Assembly (NCBI GenBank): GCA_015501605.1
Contig: JADNRZ010000007.1
Coordinates: forward strand, 1,054,001-1,118,000
Direction: 5' to 3'
From: Panaeolus papilionaceus
Lineage: Eukaryota; Basidiomycota; Agaricomycetes; Agaricales
Length of the DNA: 64,000 nucleotides
In this document: one piece after another, positions 10,959-22,571 of the stretch
How the letters are laid out: each line of letters begins with the position of its first letter
Position numbering within the stretch: the stretch's first letter is position 1
Notes under the pieces: generated by a model
Database searches by the model: none
The model's input: only the letters and a program-made list of their open reading frames with translations
What the model was told of the DNA's origin: nothing
Made by a program: the position numbers and the translations under genes

Positions 10959-13900
10959 ACATGCATCGAGTCTAAGGGGTGATTTGAATCACTCCACCCA
11001 CGTGCCACGTTCTATACCCTTATCTTATTGAAAGATTTGGGGCAAGGCATCAGCAACACGAGGCGCTGCGGTTCAATTCAATATATGGATACCCAAATGA
11101 ATGAGTGAATGAATGAGTGGATTGGTGAATGGGTAGAAGTGATACCTATCGCACCCTACACGAGTAGCTAGCTATACGAGTCTAAAATTGAAACATGAGT
11201 AGAGTCGTATACGGTGCGGCGCGGTGTGAACATCTCTCCAATTCAAGTCTGCTCTACATATGATATGATAGAGATACATATGTGTGTAGATGCGGAATAT
11301 AATCCGACTCTGGATCCGCAGTTACCCCAACGCGTCGCATTCAGCATCGATATCGCTATAGACCATGATGACTCAACGATTACAAGCTCGGGGTGATAAG
11401 CTCGGTAGACTTCAACAGGGAGTGAGTGCGGGGTAAACGCGGGGTAAGTGAGTAAGTGTCCTGTCAGACATGTATGAGTCGATTGAATTGAATTGGGTTA
11501 GGATGGTGCGTGGACATACGTATACTGTGGGGCGAGGCAAGGAGGCGAGGCGGGTAAGGTGGGCGATGGCAGGTCAAGGTGTAAGGCAAGCTCAGAGTCA
11601 GCGCAAGAGATAACATGTAACATCTGGACATACATGCAATAGCACCGACACAGCCTCTGTCATTGTGAAGTAGCATCTGAAATCGAAGCACAAGCTTCAC
11701 TTTCACCTTTGCTTCAGGTAAAGTTATACATTGCATTCAATTGACTTGAACTCAAACAAGCCGAAAGGGGCTGTCTCAGCCCCTGAAGCGCCTAAGGAAC
11801 CACCACGACGCTTATACCCATTAAATGCGGGTTAGTGCTCGAGGATACACCGATAACGATAACGTTATCGAACGTGTATTCGCTACACAGCTCCGGATGT
11901 GGACGTCTGCGGGTACACGGTAGGGTATCATGGCAAGCGGTTGAGTAACTTGAGTTGCGGGAGACAGGTAGCATGCGGCGTGTATACTCAGATCATCCAA
12001 TTTGGTCAATGAGAGTGCCCATGATTAAGCCCAAGGTGACTCAGCCTGTTTAATACTGTAATTGACGAGATGGCCTGTTCGTGTTCCACTGGCGGGCTAG
12101 AGAGATGAGCTTATGGGTCCTAGTACCGCCTGTCCGCCTGATTCTCGGGTCGGGTGTGGTACGGTGCGTTTGCTATCGAAATGGGACAACCTCGGGAGTT
12201 GGATAATGTGTTTGTGGGCTTTGAGGATACTGGATATGAGCATGATCATGGGATGTTGCTACTCGTTGGCATGTTATTATTCCTTGTTCTAAGGTCGGGC
12301 TATTGTACTGTTACTCTTGATTATCGGTGAACTGGAAACTTGAAGAAGGCAGAATGGGGCGAAGGGTGTAAAGGAACGATAGAATAGAGCACAATAACAT
12401 TGGATAATTATGTTCGAAATCATATGGTTATAGCTAGCGTGCGGTGACTATAATTTTGGTTGTGCGCTGAGTATGGAGACCGTCATGTTCTTCACCGTGC
12501 ACAGTTTCGGGCAGGAAGACGGGACGGGCTTCCGAGTCTCGACGCCCACAACCGCACAGGACGTCACAGCCACCTCATCTGCTCATAGTCTAAGCTTGAC
12601 TTGAAGCCTTTACATGCTCTTATTACAGATTTCCATCCCCGGTATTCAAAATTCACCGGTACGCTATACTGTAACCCGGACAATACATCGTCGTTGTACA
12701 GTAGAAACATCTTGGTACAATAAATTCAACAATTACACCTGTTCAAGGTTACACTCCATCCCACGGAACACCCACAACTCCTTCGGGTACATGCATACTA
12801 AACGTCAGTAGGTACGTGATTATGTCAGAGGGCTTTGTTTTATTATGCATTCGAATTGCCCCCACAATGCCAGTGCAAGGCGCAACAATCCCGAATGCGC
12901 CTATGCAATGATTCCGAGGCTTTTGTTCAACAATTGTTCGAGTCCAATTTTATACCATACCCTTCGATTCAACGCATAGGCAAATGAGGCTCGTATTGTC
13001 TTCAACGACCCCATTATGCACCGGTCACCGGTCACCAGTGAGTCGGCTTGACAAGACCCTCGCGCCCCCCAAATTCAGGACAATAACGTCACCATATGAT
13101 GCATATGAAGATCGTCCCCTTTTTAAGTAAGGTGACCTTCTGATGATTCCTGAATAGGCCTGATATTATCTTGAATCAGGGCATTGAATTCGAACCCTTA
13201 CTGTCACCAATGAATGACCTAGGGTGCTGTCAATACTGTTGTCAGACATACTTACAATGACAACTGCCGAGGTCGGGCATCTAACCATTCCATTCCATAC
13301 CATAAGCATGCAAGTAACATAAGCAATTAATCCGGCCATTTGGCGACTCTAACTTGATTGATTGCACTACAATTTTGCGAGGGGGTGATAGTGGCTGAAT
13401 AGATGGTGGCTTCTTGAGACTTTGACGGACTGATAGATGATGTTTCCTGTGCTTCGAGCCGAAGATGTTGAATGGGACCTTGAGAGATATGATATTAAGT
13501 GTACCAAGAGGCTTCGTAAGTAATAATTACTCATTGTGGATGTATCAAGGGCCGCGAAGAGTGCAAGTTCGATCATTGGAAGAGGAAATGGCTTGACTTT
13601 CTTTCGAACGTCCTTCGAGCAGTTGTGGTGAGTTAGATGGTGTGGCGGGGAGGCGTTAAGTTGTACGACTAGAACGCGTCAATTAGACAAAAAGACGCGT
13701 GAAGCCAACATAGTACCGTGCATCGAGTCATGCACAAGAACTCGTAGTTGCCCTAACTCGACATGCTGGCATCTGGACGGCGTTGGAAACATCAAAGGCA
13801 AAGCAGGTGTCATGACGTCGCTACATCAGTGTCAACGCACAGTCTGACGTCGCCTTCGAATTTGAATGTCGCCGCAACTCTAAAGCCTTGCAAGACATAG

Positions 13901-14644
13901 TGAGACAGCTTTCAATGAAAAAAATGACAGGGATGTTGTGCTAGTTCAACGATACAGAGCGTGCGCATCGAAGAATGACTCCCAAGCGCCTGCTTCTTAC
14001 CCATTTTGCAGCGAAAGACAAGTGTTCGTCCTTCTAGAGTACAAGTAAACCACACTCATTAAGCTGCCATACCGTCGTCAAGGCAAACCCAACAGTTTCA
14101 CCTTTTAATCATGTAGTTAAAGCGGTGACGTGCTGTCGAGGCGTTGAAGCGATATGATATGTCAAACATCAAGCGCATCTGAATATGTTTTTCGACTCTT
14201 CTCCATAGAGTACAAACACCATAACCGGGCCCGTTAACCCGACTCATTTGGTCCTCCACAGTAAGCAATTAATATCCAATCTAAACGCTAAACACCTCAC
14301 TGGGTCCCATTAATTTTTGTCCTGATTACACACTTCAACAAGCGCACCTCCAAATGAGGAACAAACCCCCACACCTACCCGTTCCCGGCAGACTCAAATG
14401 TTAAACCACGTTCCTTCATTTCATTTTGCACAAACACATACCCAAAAGCGGCTCAAAGGCGCTTCAGATAACTGTTTACTGTCATGCATATGGTGCCACC
14501 GGCCAAACCACCACCACTTTTGTACAGACGCCAATTGGCTGGAGAGACTCCCTATAGTGCAAGCAACAGCAGGGAGCTGGTAGGGAGGCGCCAATTTGGG
14601 TCGGAGAAAAAATTTAAACTTGCTCAGTTTTCATCCAAACAAAA

Positions 14645-14699
14645 ATCCCTCTGGACATTTTGTTCCCAGACCCAAAACAAGCATTTTTACCAGAGGGAT
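14645..14699. repeat. Inverted repeat with 35-base loop
   Basis: A perfect 10-base inverted repeat (ATCCCTCTGG and CCAGAGGGAT) flanks a 35-base loop. It could form a hairpin in RNA. No gene is assigned to it. Confidence 0.35.
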
Positions 14700-17600
14700 A
14701 AGAAAAAGGGGGAATTTGGGACATGCTGTATCGTTTGTCACAAATTGGTGGTGACTAAGCCTGCGGCACCATAGGTTGAATATTAAACCATCATGACTGC
14801 AGTGCTTCTTCCTTCACCTAAGAATGTCCCAAAGAACTTCCGACGATCATAACAGCCATGCGTCCGAGGCGCTGTCTACAAATGGGGGAAATATCCAACA
14901 TTCATGTTGGGGAAGGTTAGGCGTCGGGCGATCACCGACTGACGTCATAAAATTGCCCTGCCCCGATGAGATAGGGGCTTTGAGGTGATGTTGATAGAAC
15001 AGCCTTGAAGTTGAATAGCATAAGCTTAAACGTGGATAGCGGTGAAGTAGGAGTTGAGCTATCCTTTCACTTGGATGGTGATGTTATTGTTTGAGTTCAG
15101 TCATGAGATGAAGCTAACCTACTTGAATTGCCTATGGAAACGCTCCACCTCAGAGATAGGTAAACTTTGACAGCTCCACATTACACGCATCAGAGTCTTG
15201 AATGGCTATCTTGCCTCCTGGGGTCGCCTCCGGAATGGCGATGATGAATGTCGAAGCTTCAAAGCTGGCTCCCAGACTGGGATTCTACTTCTCTCTGTAT
15301 TTCACAGCCGAAGGTCAGTTGGGAATTTCAGAGGCTATGTGCGGATATTGGTCATGTACCAGGAGGGTAAATGGTTTTGAATGTATCTCCAATATGTCGT
15401 GCTATCCTGTGATACATAAATGCAGGTGTAAACATTTGTTTTGTAAAGCTTAATTACAAGACAATGCTTAGGGATATATTTCTCACTTCCTCGTTGCTGT
15501 CAACGCAAAGTTATTTTGACAGTTCCACCTTATTATCGAGGGGTTGACGGATACTCAAGCGTAGACCCTGTATTGTACTGGAGGAAGCGGTAAAGGGGTT
15601 TACAGCCAAGGGCATGGCGTAATAGGTCCGGTCACTCAATTGAGAGGTATCTCGATTCGACCAAGATAACTACACCGTCGATGTTGAGGTCAAAAAGCGA
15701 TTGCATTCGTACCACCGAGCCTGTCTGATATCAACGCCAATTGATGACTTGAGGCGAGCGTTAGACAGTGACGAAGGCCGGGGTAAAACGGTCTGAGGTT
15801 CCAACTCGCATCATTGCCGACACATGTCCGTAGCCCATCAAGGAGAGGCTTTACCACCTGTTGTTCGACATCAACGGGTCAAGATCCTCAAGCGAACAGC
15901 CTTTTTGATCATGACCGTAAATTATGATCAACAAATTCAACGAACAGTTTCCAATACCAAGGTTCTGGTTCTTTTGATGTGTTTATCACGTTGAGATACA
16001 CATAAAAAGACTCTAGTTAGAGGACTTGGAATCTGAAAGGACAAGGCAGAGTAATGTTTGAATTCGAACGTTCGAAACGTCGAAGCCAGGTGGACAGAAC
16101 TGAACTTAAGAGTTATAAAGGGAAGATTGGAGAGTAGCTTGCAACAAGTTCTTACTTCCGTGAGACTGTGTAGATGAAAGCAGCTGTAGATATCACCGAG
16201 TGACTGGTAGTTTTTCTTTCCTGTCCGCGATCCGGTCTAGCAACTCCAGAGTCCAGAGCCAACCCAGAGCGTCTCCTGATTCCGCGGAGTTCAAGTTGGG
16301 TCTCCGTTGGTAGATATTGAGTCACAGTATTAGTTACAGCTGCAATATATACCGTTGCTCTTGAAACAACGTGTTGGGGCAAAGAGAAGTCCGAGAGATA
16401 TCAAGGATAAGAAAGTCAAACAGCATTGAATGGTGTGACAATGATGCGGTAATAACGATTGTGACGATCATCACCACACCTCGGCTTATGCCGCATCAAC
16501 CACGTGTGTCATCCCACTCCTGAGCGCTGAGCCTTCTTGAAGTTCTGGAACCTGAGTTGAGCCTGAGGCGCATTTGAAGCAACGATTGCTTCTGCAATTC
16601 CATCTAGATATGCTGAGAGCACCATATGAAGAGGGTATTTCAAAGCGAACATCGGACAAATAGTGTTTAAGCATTTTCCCGTGTGGATTCGCTTGGCCAT
16701 GCTTCGATAATGGAGATTCAAGAATTTAAAGCAGATTTTGGTCAGTCCCGCTATTTGAAGTATACCTCATATTTAGGTGAATCGCTTTTTTGAAGCCAAT
16801 CGTCTTGTGGGACAACCGGAATTCATGGAGCTTTTTGAGGCCCTAGACTAGGAAACAGTGAGGCTCCTTCATTTCAACGCACCAGCATTTGAGTTCGTAT
16901 CATTAAACGCAGATGTCACCGAGCTTAATATATCGACGCAGGAAATACCGCAATTGGAGACCAGAACCCCTTCAACCCCACATGTAATGGGTAAATATAT
17001 GTACTTCCCACTTCACCCTACAAGCTATAGGCTTGCCAGCGAAGCTCTTTGCTCCCGCTTCATTATATAATTTACCGAGTCTCGGGCATTGTGGAACCGA
17101 TGGCGACCATCCAAAACCTCCAAGAAAGCTCCTGTACACCATTAGCCATGTATATTTCTCAGATAATTAAAAGTTAAATGAAAGGTATGTCTAGTTAAGT
17201 TGACTTTGGCTGGTTGAAAGTGGTTTTAGCGCGCAATAGTGTCATATGCACCCGGTCAAATCGCTACACCATAAGTCTCACCATGTGTTTGTGCCCAGGC
17301 TCGGCAGGGAGGAAGGCCTTCGAATTACCTTGGGCTTCCTCGATTAGTGAATGGCGGTAGTTTTTTTAGAGATGTAATAACCATTCCTGCATAGCGTCTG
17401 CCCGTCGGGACTCATTCGAGCGCAGGGATTGATCTTTACGGGAGAACACCGGCTATCGAAGCACTACTGCCGGTTTGGAGCTGCCTGGTTCTTCAGGAAG
17501 AGGGTGTTAAGACCAACCGAAGCTTTTCCTCTATGCTACAAGATAACTTCTGCTATTCATGAGCCATGCTGACTTCGCCGTCATTTCGGACAGTGCTGCT

Positions 17601-17737
17601 GACAAAGTCCGCACTCCAGAATGTTCGGGTACAGGTTCATCGAACAAAACACAAAGCCCGCTTCTGATAGAATTAGAGTTTCGAACGATCGGTATCTTTG
17701 GGTTTCTCTGGGCACACGACTGAACTTCTGATTTCTG

Positions 17738-17746
17738 GTATAAAGG
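17738..17746 (+). promoter_or_regulatory. TATA-like box of small secreted gene 1
   Basis: GTATAAAGG lies about 80 bases before the ATG at 17820. The other three members have similar elements at similar spacing. Confidence 0.5.
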
Positions 17747-17819
17747 GGCGACGGCTTCTGGGTCTGACTTTCTCAGAATCATAGTCTCTGGCCCACTCAA
17801 CTACTCAGGATCACCAGCA

Positions 17820-18090
17820 ATGAACATCCAGAAGACCTTCGCCGCTCTCTGTCTCTTCGGTGTTACAGCATTTGCGTCACCGGTTCCAGGTAAGTTGTGG
17901 AGATACAAGCTTACCTACCCTGCTCTAAATTAAGCAGCAGCTGCCGATTCTGCTACTGGAGGAGTCCAGCCAGGCGTTGGGGGCGTTGTCATCGCTCCAA
18001 TCGCCCCACCGGGCAAAGATCCTGTTTTCCTCGTAAGCGACGTCACCTTCTCTCATTGGGGGTGTAACATCCTTATCATTTCTGCAGTGA
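17820..18090 (+). CDS. Small secreted protein 1 of a four-gene tandem family
   Basis: Exons 17820-17889, 17938-18032 and 18088-18090 join to 55 residues. Exon 1 (70 bases) encodes the signal peptide MNIQKTFAALCLFGVTAFAS followed by PVP. A phase-1 intron of about 48 bases with GTAAGT donor follows. Exon 2 encodes a Gly/Pro/Val-rich mature part ending GKDPVFL. A phase-0 intron (GTAAGC to CTGCAG) then leads directly to the stop codon, which forms the whole of the last exon. No cysteines remain in the mature part. The function is unknown. The architecture matches the next three genes, and the ending DPVFL recurs four times in gene 2. A secreted peptide precursor or small effector is the best guess. 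If the last intron were retained, an unrelated 21-residue tail would be added. The acceptor of intron 1 could lie three bases later. Confidence 0.72.
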
Positions 18091-19369
18091 GGCGATAGAG
18101 CCTCGTACACCCACACTTCCATGACATGATGAAACGTGATGATCTTTTTATTTATTTAACTTGACGCTCAATACCCCCGCTTTCGTTAGTTTGCATACAT
18201 ATGTATGTCGTGAAACGCGTATGGCTTCAGACAATTTATTCCCTGCTTATGGAGCTATTTGTCACCTTGGGTCCTGGTAGGAAATACAATCAGATTGAGA
18301 GGAACAGTTCAAGTTGCAGGTAAACACAAGTGATACTATCCCTGAACCAATATGATAGTTCGGACGATCATAGTGCATTTACTTGACGCTCGTTCTATTT
18401 ATACGCTCAGTAAATCCCATCACAATCAGTGACAGCACAGCGTCTCCGCTGTATCTTTTATTCAGATAGTTATGCCTGACTTGCTAGTTTTGGCTCCTGA
18501 CGCCGGATGCTCGAAACTGATGGCTTCGCATAAATCAGTGTCCGTCAATACCGTGTAAATATCTTCTCAATAAACCAGAGCCCAAAGGGCCATGGCTAGC
18601 CCCACCTCAATTCAAAGTGAATTAAGAGACAAGTCACTTCACATTAATTTCGATAATTTGCAAGGGATCGTACGGGTCGATGTGAACACTTAGCAGCAGC
18701 AGACAATAAATTAAGCTTGATATCAAATGATGGTACTTTATCATGGTCCTCATTAGGATTCGATATGATGCCTGAGCCGGATGCTTCACATGTGGGGCAT
18801 TAGGGCTTCGAATGGGTCAAAACGCTCTCTTCGCAGCCCTCTATGAGAACTGTGATGCTTGAATAGCAGGACCATCGCTAAATGCAATATAAAGCAGGCA
18901 TTCGCAGTCCTCAAGAATATGGTAACGAAATTGAACGATGAATTCATAAATATAGTAACATTGACCACATGGGACCTTGCCGTAGCATCAGCGTTCTTGT
19001 GGAATTTGAGCCACTGGGAGATATCGAAGTTCAAGAGTTTAGCCGAGCACCTCAATACGACACAACTTCTCGACGTTCTTTTATGATCTCTACGGATACT
19101 TACTGGTGCTTTTCAGCTCTAGAGCTGCAGGGGCGACCGGTTTTCCGTCTCCCAATACTCTCATTGTATGGCTTTCAGATCAAGCGAACACCCTACACCA
19201 TGCCATGCAAAAGGTCCCTTCCTTGTTAGCCACGTTGAACTTGATCGTTGTACTAAAATTAACTACAAAACGCCGAAGTGAATATGTCTAAGGTGTAGTA
19301 TATAGAGACATTCGTTTCGATACAGAATTGGATCCCTTAATCTTTTGTTATAACTGTACCACAGATATC
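18091..19369. other. Spacer between small secreted genes 1 and 2
   Basis: About 1.3 kb with no coding exon that I can support. It should contain the terminator of gene 1 and the promoter of gene 2. Confidence 0.5.
19299..19304 (+). promoter_or_regulatory. TATA-like box of small secreted gene 2
   Basis: TATATA lies about 70 bases before the ATG at 19370. Confidence 0.5.
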
Positions 19370-19772
19370 ATGAACACCCGTACTCTCCTCTTCACACTTT
19401 GCCTCCTTGTTCTTGGCGCTGTTGCAACGCCAGTTCCTCGTAAGTCTGGTGGAGCTGGTATACCAGGAGACACATTCTGACGCATTGATAAATCCAGATA
19501 CCGGAAATGTTGCCGCCCGAAAATTTGAGGAAATAGAACCTGTCTTTCTTGCAAGGGAGCCCACATCGCGAACTGGTGAAGAGATCGATCCTGTCTTCCT
19601 CGCAAGAGAACCCACACGAACTGGGGAGGAAATAGACCCTGTCTTTCTCGCGAGGGAGCCCACATCACGGACCGGCGAAGAGATAGACCCCATTTTTCTG
19701 GTAAGGATACCCCATCATAGCTTCCTTTCTCTCAACAATAACTAATGCGACCTTTCTATTACCCAACAGTAA
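19370..19772 (+). CDS. Small secreted repeat protein 2, possible multi-copy peptide precursor
   Basis: Exons 19370-19439, 19498-19700 and 19770-19772 join to 91 residues. Exon 1 is again 70 bases and encodes MNTRTLLFTLCLLVLGAVAT plus PVP. Exon 2 starts HTGNVAARKF and then carries four tandem units. The first three each read EEI(E/D)PVFLAREPT(S)RTG, 16-17 residues long. The fourth is cut at EEIDPIFL. A phase-0 intron (GTAAGG to CAACAG) then places the stop codon immediately after the acceptor. The mature part has no Cys. Each unit offers Arg sites for proteolysis, and an RK pair precedes the first unit. Repeats with a basic residue per unit are typical of secreted precursors cut into several peptides (mating alpha-factor, fungal repeat-type RiPP precursors), but the core residues match none I know. 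Function is unknown. Confidence 0.75.
19524..19700 (+). repeat. Four in-frame tandem coding repeats
   Basis: Within small secreted gene 2, units of 51, 48 and 51 bases plus a 24-base partial unit encode EEI(E/D)P(V/I)FL followed by AREPT(S)RTG. Synonymous differences between units (for example CTT, CTC and CTG for the same Leu) suggest selection on the peptide rather than a very recent duplication. Confidence 0.85.
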
Positions 19773-21142
19773 ACCTTCTCTAAAGATTACTACATACCCC
19801 TACCGCTCAACCGTTGTGACATATTAGCCCGATTTGTGCTAGTCGTAGATAGCATTTGATACCCATCCGTTTCATGCCGTGTCGATGAGCAATTTTTATG
19901 TTAAGATAACGACCACAGAAAACGAATGTAGCTTCAAAGAGAAGGTTCAGATCAAGTGATGTGGTCGCCGGTGTGGTAGTTTGAAAAACCTCCATGGTTC
20001 TCATCAACAACAGTAAGCTTAGCCCCATCAAGTCTCTTGGCTTAGCGCGCGCATGGGAGACTACACAGTCGTATAATGCAGGACATATAAACGAAGTCGA
20101 GGAACGCTTCCAAGGCTACTCGATGATATATCATTAGTACTACGTAACTTTGTGAAACATAGTGAGTCACAACACCGCCATTATAACTTGGGTTCGACCT
20201 CATAATCTACCATTAGCGCTCGACCACTAGCTTGTCGAGGGTGTGTGATAGCCGTGATTTACCTTTCCACCTCTCCACTGCCAAGATATACTAATGTGGT
20301 TTTTCGACGGCCTTTATCTCATGAAATAATGGGTTTGTCATTGCTTCTGGCTAGCTTTTCGGGAAGCCGGAGGCTCACTGTGAATACATACAGAACACAG
20401 GTTCTACTCCACAGCTGTGGTACAAATTTGATGTAAGTTGGGCTGAATTCACTTCTCCGAAGATCGCAGCAACATAAAGTTAAAGATTACTCCGGCTGAT
20501 TCAATCATAATATTACTCCACTGCCGCTGAGAATCATCTTTGCCAGTTAAGTAATATTGAAGCCTACTGAGCCAACAGCGCAGCGCTCAGGAGAAAGTTA
20601 GGATAATTGAGCTTCAAGAATCCACCACGACTCGTCCAGAAGCCACCTCGAAGTTCATGAATACATTACAATGTGTGGTACAATAGCCTAAGTCCCCCGA
20701 ATCGAGTATGTGCGATTCTCACTACGCTTTGATAAAATTGAAACGAAGACTCGTTTCGATATGTTTAAGCTTTGAAGGCTACGAAACGCAGCTAACCTCA
20801 GATCATAATATATCTGACTGCTTCTCATTTTACAGTTAAATAGTCCTTGGTTAATATGTGCTTTACTGTGCGCAGAGATCTGTACTCCTTATTCGCATCA
20901 AAAAATTATTATGTGCCCCCAATGTGCTATAAAAAGAATCGAGCAGATGGTCACCTCTATTACACTTCTCTAACTTGTGATAGAAGCACACCTTGGGAAT
21001 AGCATCCTATTGAGTATCGGTGCTTACAACATGACACACTCCTCTTTATTCTCGTAGTTGGAGCTCGACTCTAAGATAAAGGGCTGAGGATAGAGAGACA
21101 AAGACCACCTCAAGTCCCAAGTCTACTCTCTCAATCGCCATC
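19773..21142. other. Spacer between small secreted genes 2 and 3
   Basis: About 1.4 kb with no gene I can support. A second TATAAAA element lies near 20931 but leads to no readable gene before gene 3. Confidence 0.5.
21074..21083 (+). promoter_or_regulatory. TATA-like box of small secreted gene 3
   Basis: AGATAAAGGG lies about 65 bases before the ATG at 21143. It is a weaker match than in the other three genes. Confidence 0.35.
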
Positions 21143-21432
21143 ATGTTCTTCAACGCAAAGAACTTGCTTTTGGTTATCAGTCTTCTTGCCGTCACCGCTC
21201 TCTCTACGCCTGTAGCAACACCGGGTATGTTGCACTGGGTCTTGTTCCTTAGGTATTCTATGTGGAAGCTGACGTGCGTTGAATCAAGTCGAACTCCCTA
21301 AACCTGGAAACGCTGGTGCAGGCTCGGAAAGCCACGCCAATTCAGGGGTTCGAGCAGGCTCAGCATTCTTGGTAATTATTCTGTCACTGCTTTCATACTC
21401 AATACTAAGGTTTCCCATTCTTTTCGTAGTAA
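21143..21432 (+). CDS. Small secreted protein 3 of the tandem family
   Basis: Exons 21143-21224, 21289-21371 and 21430-21432 join to 55 residues, the same length as protein 1. Exon 1 is 82 bases and encodes MFFNAKNLLLVISLLAVTAL followed by STPVATP. A phase-1 intron (GTATGT to ATCAAG) follows. Exon 2 encodes a Gly/Ala/Ser-rich mature part starting VELPKPGNAGAGSES and ending AGSAFL. A phase-0 intron of 58 bases (GTAATT to CGTAG) precedes a stop codon that is the entire last exon. The mature part has no Cys and no dibasic site. The function is unknown. The matching intron phases and the terminal Phe-Leu tie it to genes 1, 2 and 4 although the mature sequence is otherwise unlike theirs. Confidence 0.68.
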
Positions 21433-22306
21433 TCTCAACTGTATTCAGTATCAATCCCAACCTGGCTAGCGTTCGTCATCCATGACGCCGAAGGACTCAA
21501 TTCGAGTCGCGAATATCTGTATTTATAGTCTAGTAGTTAAGTGCCGACCCATAACAAGTCCAATGTAGGTGACAATTGCATGCAGTACGTCCAACCCTTC
21601 ACCACCCCGAGCCTAAGTGCAGGTCTTCGTCTGGCCTTTTAAGCTTTCACATGGCGGTTATAGTACAGAAATAACTACCTGGCTATTATGACTTCGCCTC
21701 AATGGGTGTTATCCTCTTAGACCTCGCTAGGTCCAAACCCCAAAGCCTCTCTGCTGCATCGAATGAGCCTGTAGGAGCGCCTTCGGAGCTCCTTCCTTTT
21801 CGATCATTCATTTTCGTTTACAAACCTAGATAAAGAGTGTGCGCTACAGAGAGCCGCGTAGGGTCCCAAATGAAAACGAACTGAATTCAGGCGTCGGTGC
21901 TATCGAATCGAGCTTTAGCTTTATGGGCCACCGACACTTATTGCCTGAATGAAATATAGACTTGGAAGTCACTCGAAGCTGTATCATATAATGGGACTCA
22001 TGACCATAATTAAGCAAGGTAATTAACTCCAGGAGGGCTTCTTATTTTAGTTACCTGGGGTCCTCACATGTGCCCCAAAAACGATAGTTTAGAATATTAT
22101 CAAGTTGTGCGCCGCCTCCATAGAAATACGGTTATCGCTTGGTATTTTTCTCACTTATGGGAGAAGTACATAAGAGGAGTTGAAGAGATTCCACTCCACC
22201 GTTCGATGACCTTTAGAAATATATAAATGTCGTGACCCTTGGAGTCTATGGAATGACTGGCTTGACATTTGCAGCCCCACCCCCTACTGAGAAAAAGACT
22301 TCCATT
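21433..22306. other. Spacer between small secreted genes 3 and 4
   Basis: About 870 bases without a coding exon that I can support. Confidence 0.5.
22217..22228 (+). promoter_or_regulatory. TATA box of small secreted gene 4
   Basis: AAATATATAAAT lies about 80 bases before the ATG at 22307. Confidence 0.5.
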
Positions 22307-22571
22307 ATGCAACTTAAATGCCTGGTACTCATTCTGAATCTTATGGCAGCTACCCTCGCTTCCCCTTTGCTCACAAGTAAGGTGCATGAGCCCCGTGGAT
22401 CGCAACTTGATGCTGACCTTTGGATTAGGCGAGCGACGCACGACTGACGTTGATGTGTCTGTCCTCGGTCGACAGTCAGAGTCTCGACAGGACACTGAAT
22501 TCCTGGTATGTATCCTTCAATCATTCAACTGCTTTGACATGAAAGCTAACCAAATTCAAACAAATAAGTAG
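22307..22571 (+). CDS. Small secreted protein 4 of the tandem family
   Basis: Exons 22307-22376, 22429-22505 and 22569-22571 join to 49 residues. Exon 1 is 70 bases, as in genes 1 and 2, and encodes MQLKCLVLILNLMAATLAS plus PLLT. The phase-1 intron runs GTAAGG to GATTAG. Exon 2 encodes SERRTTDVDVSVLGRQ and ends RQDTE-FL. A phase-0 intron (GTATGT to ATAAG) is followed directly by TAG. The RR pair near the start of the mature part is a possible Kex2 site, which would release about 22 residues. There is no Cys in the mature region. The function is unknown; it is assigned to the family by gene structure, position and the terminal Phe-Leu. Confidence 0.66.

Larger units (their letters stand above)
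7666..17819. other. Ten-kilobase gene desert upstream of the peptide array
   Basis: I find no gene I can support in roughly 10 kb. The sequence is of mixed composition, with many short direct repeats and small palindromes but no terminal repeats, target-site duplications or transposase-like frames. Stretches such as 14484-14774 and 15202-15453 are open but lack convincing start, splice or family signals. Promoter-like elements occur (TATAAAGG near 16117), but none leads to a readable gene. Long regulatory sequence, decayed genes or unrecognised noncoding transcripts are all possible. Confidence 0.45.

Noticed and set aside
14484..14774. Plus-strand open frame of 97 codons
   Set aside because: No supporting splice or promoter signal, no recognisable domain, and a basic composition expected by chance.
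15202..15453. Plus-strand frame beginning MAILPPGVASGMAMMN
   Set aside because: Looks mildly protein-like but ends without a consistent exon chain. Possibly a gene remnant.
17531..17800. Minus-strand open frame of 90 codons just before small secreted gene 1
   Set aside because: Covers the promoter and TATA box of that gene and has no protein features.
20931..20937. TATAAAA element between small secreted genes 2 and 3
   Set aside because: No signal-peptide exon or other readable gene follows within 200 bases, so a fifth array member is not supported.
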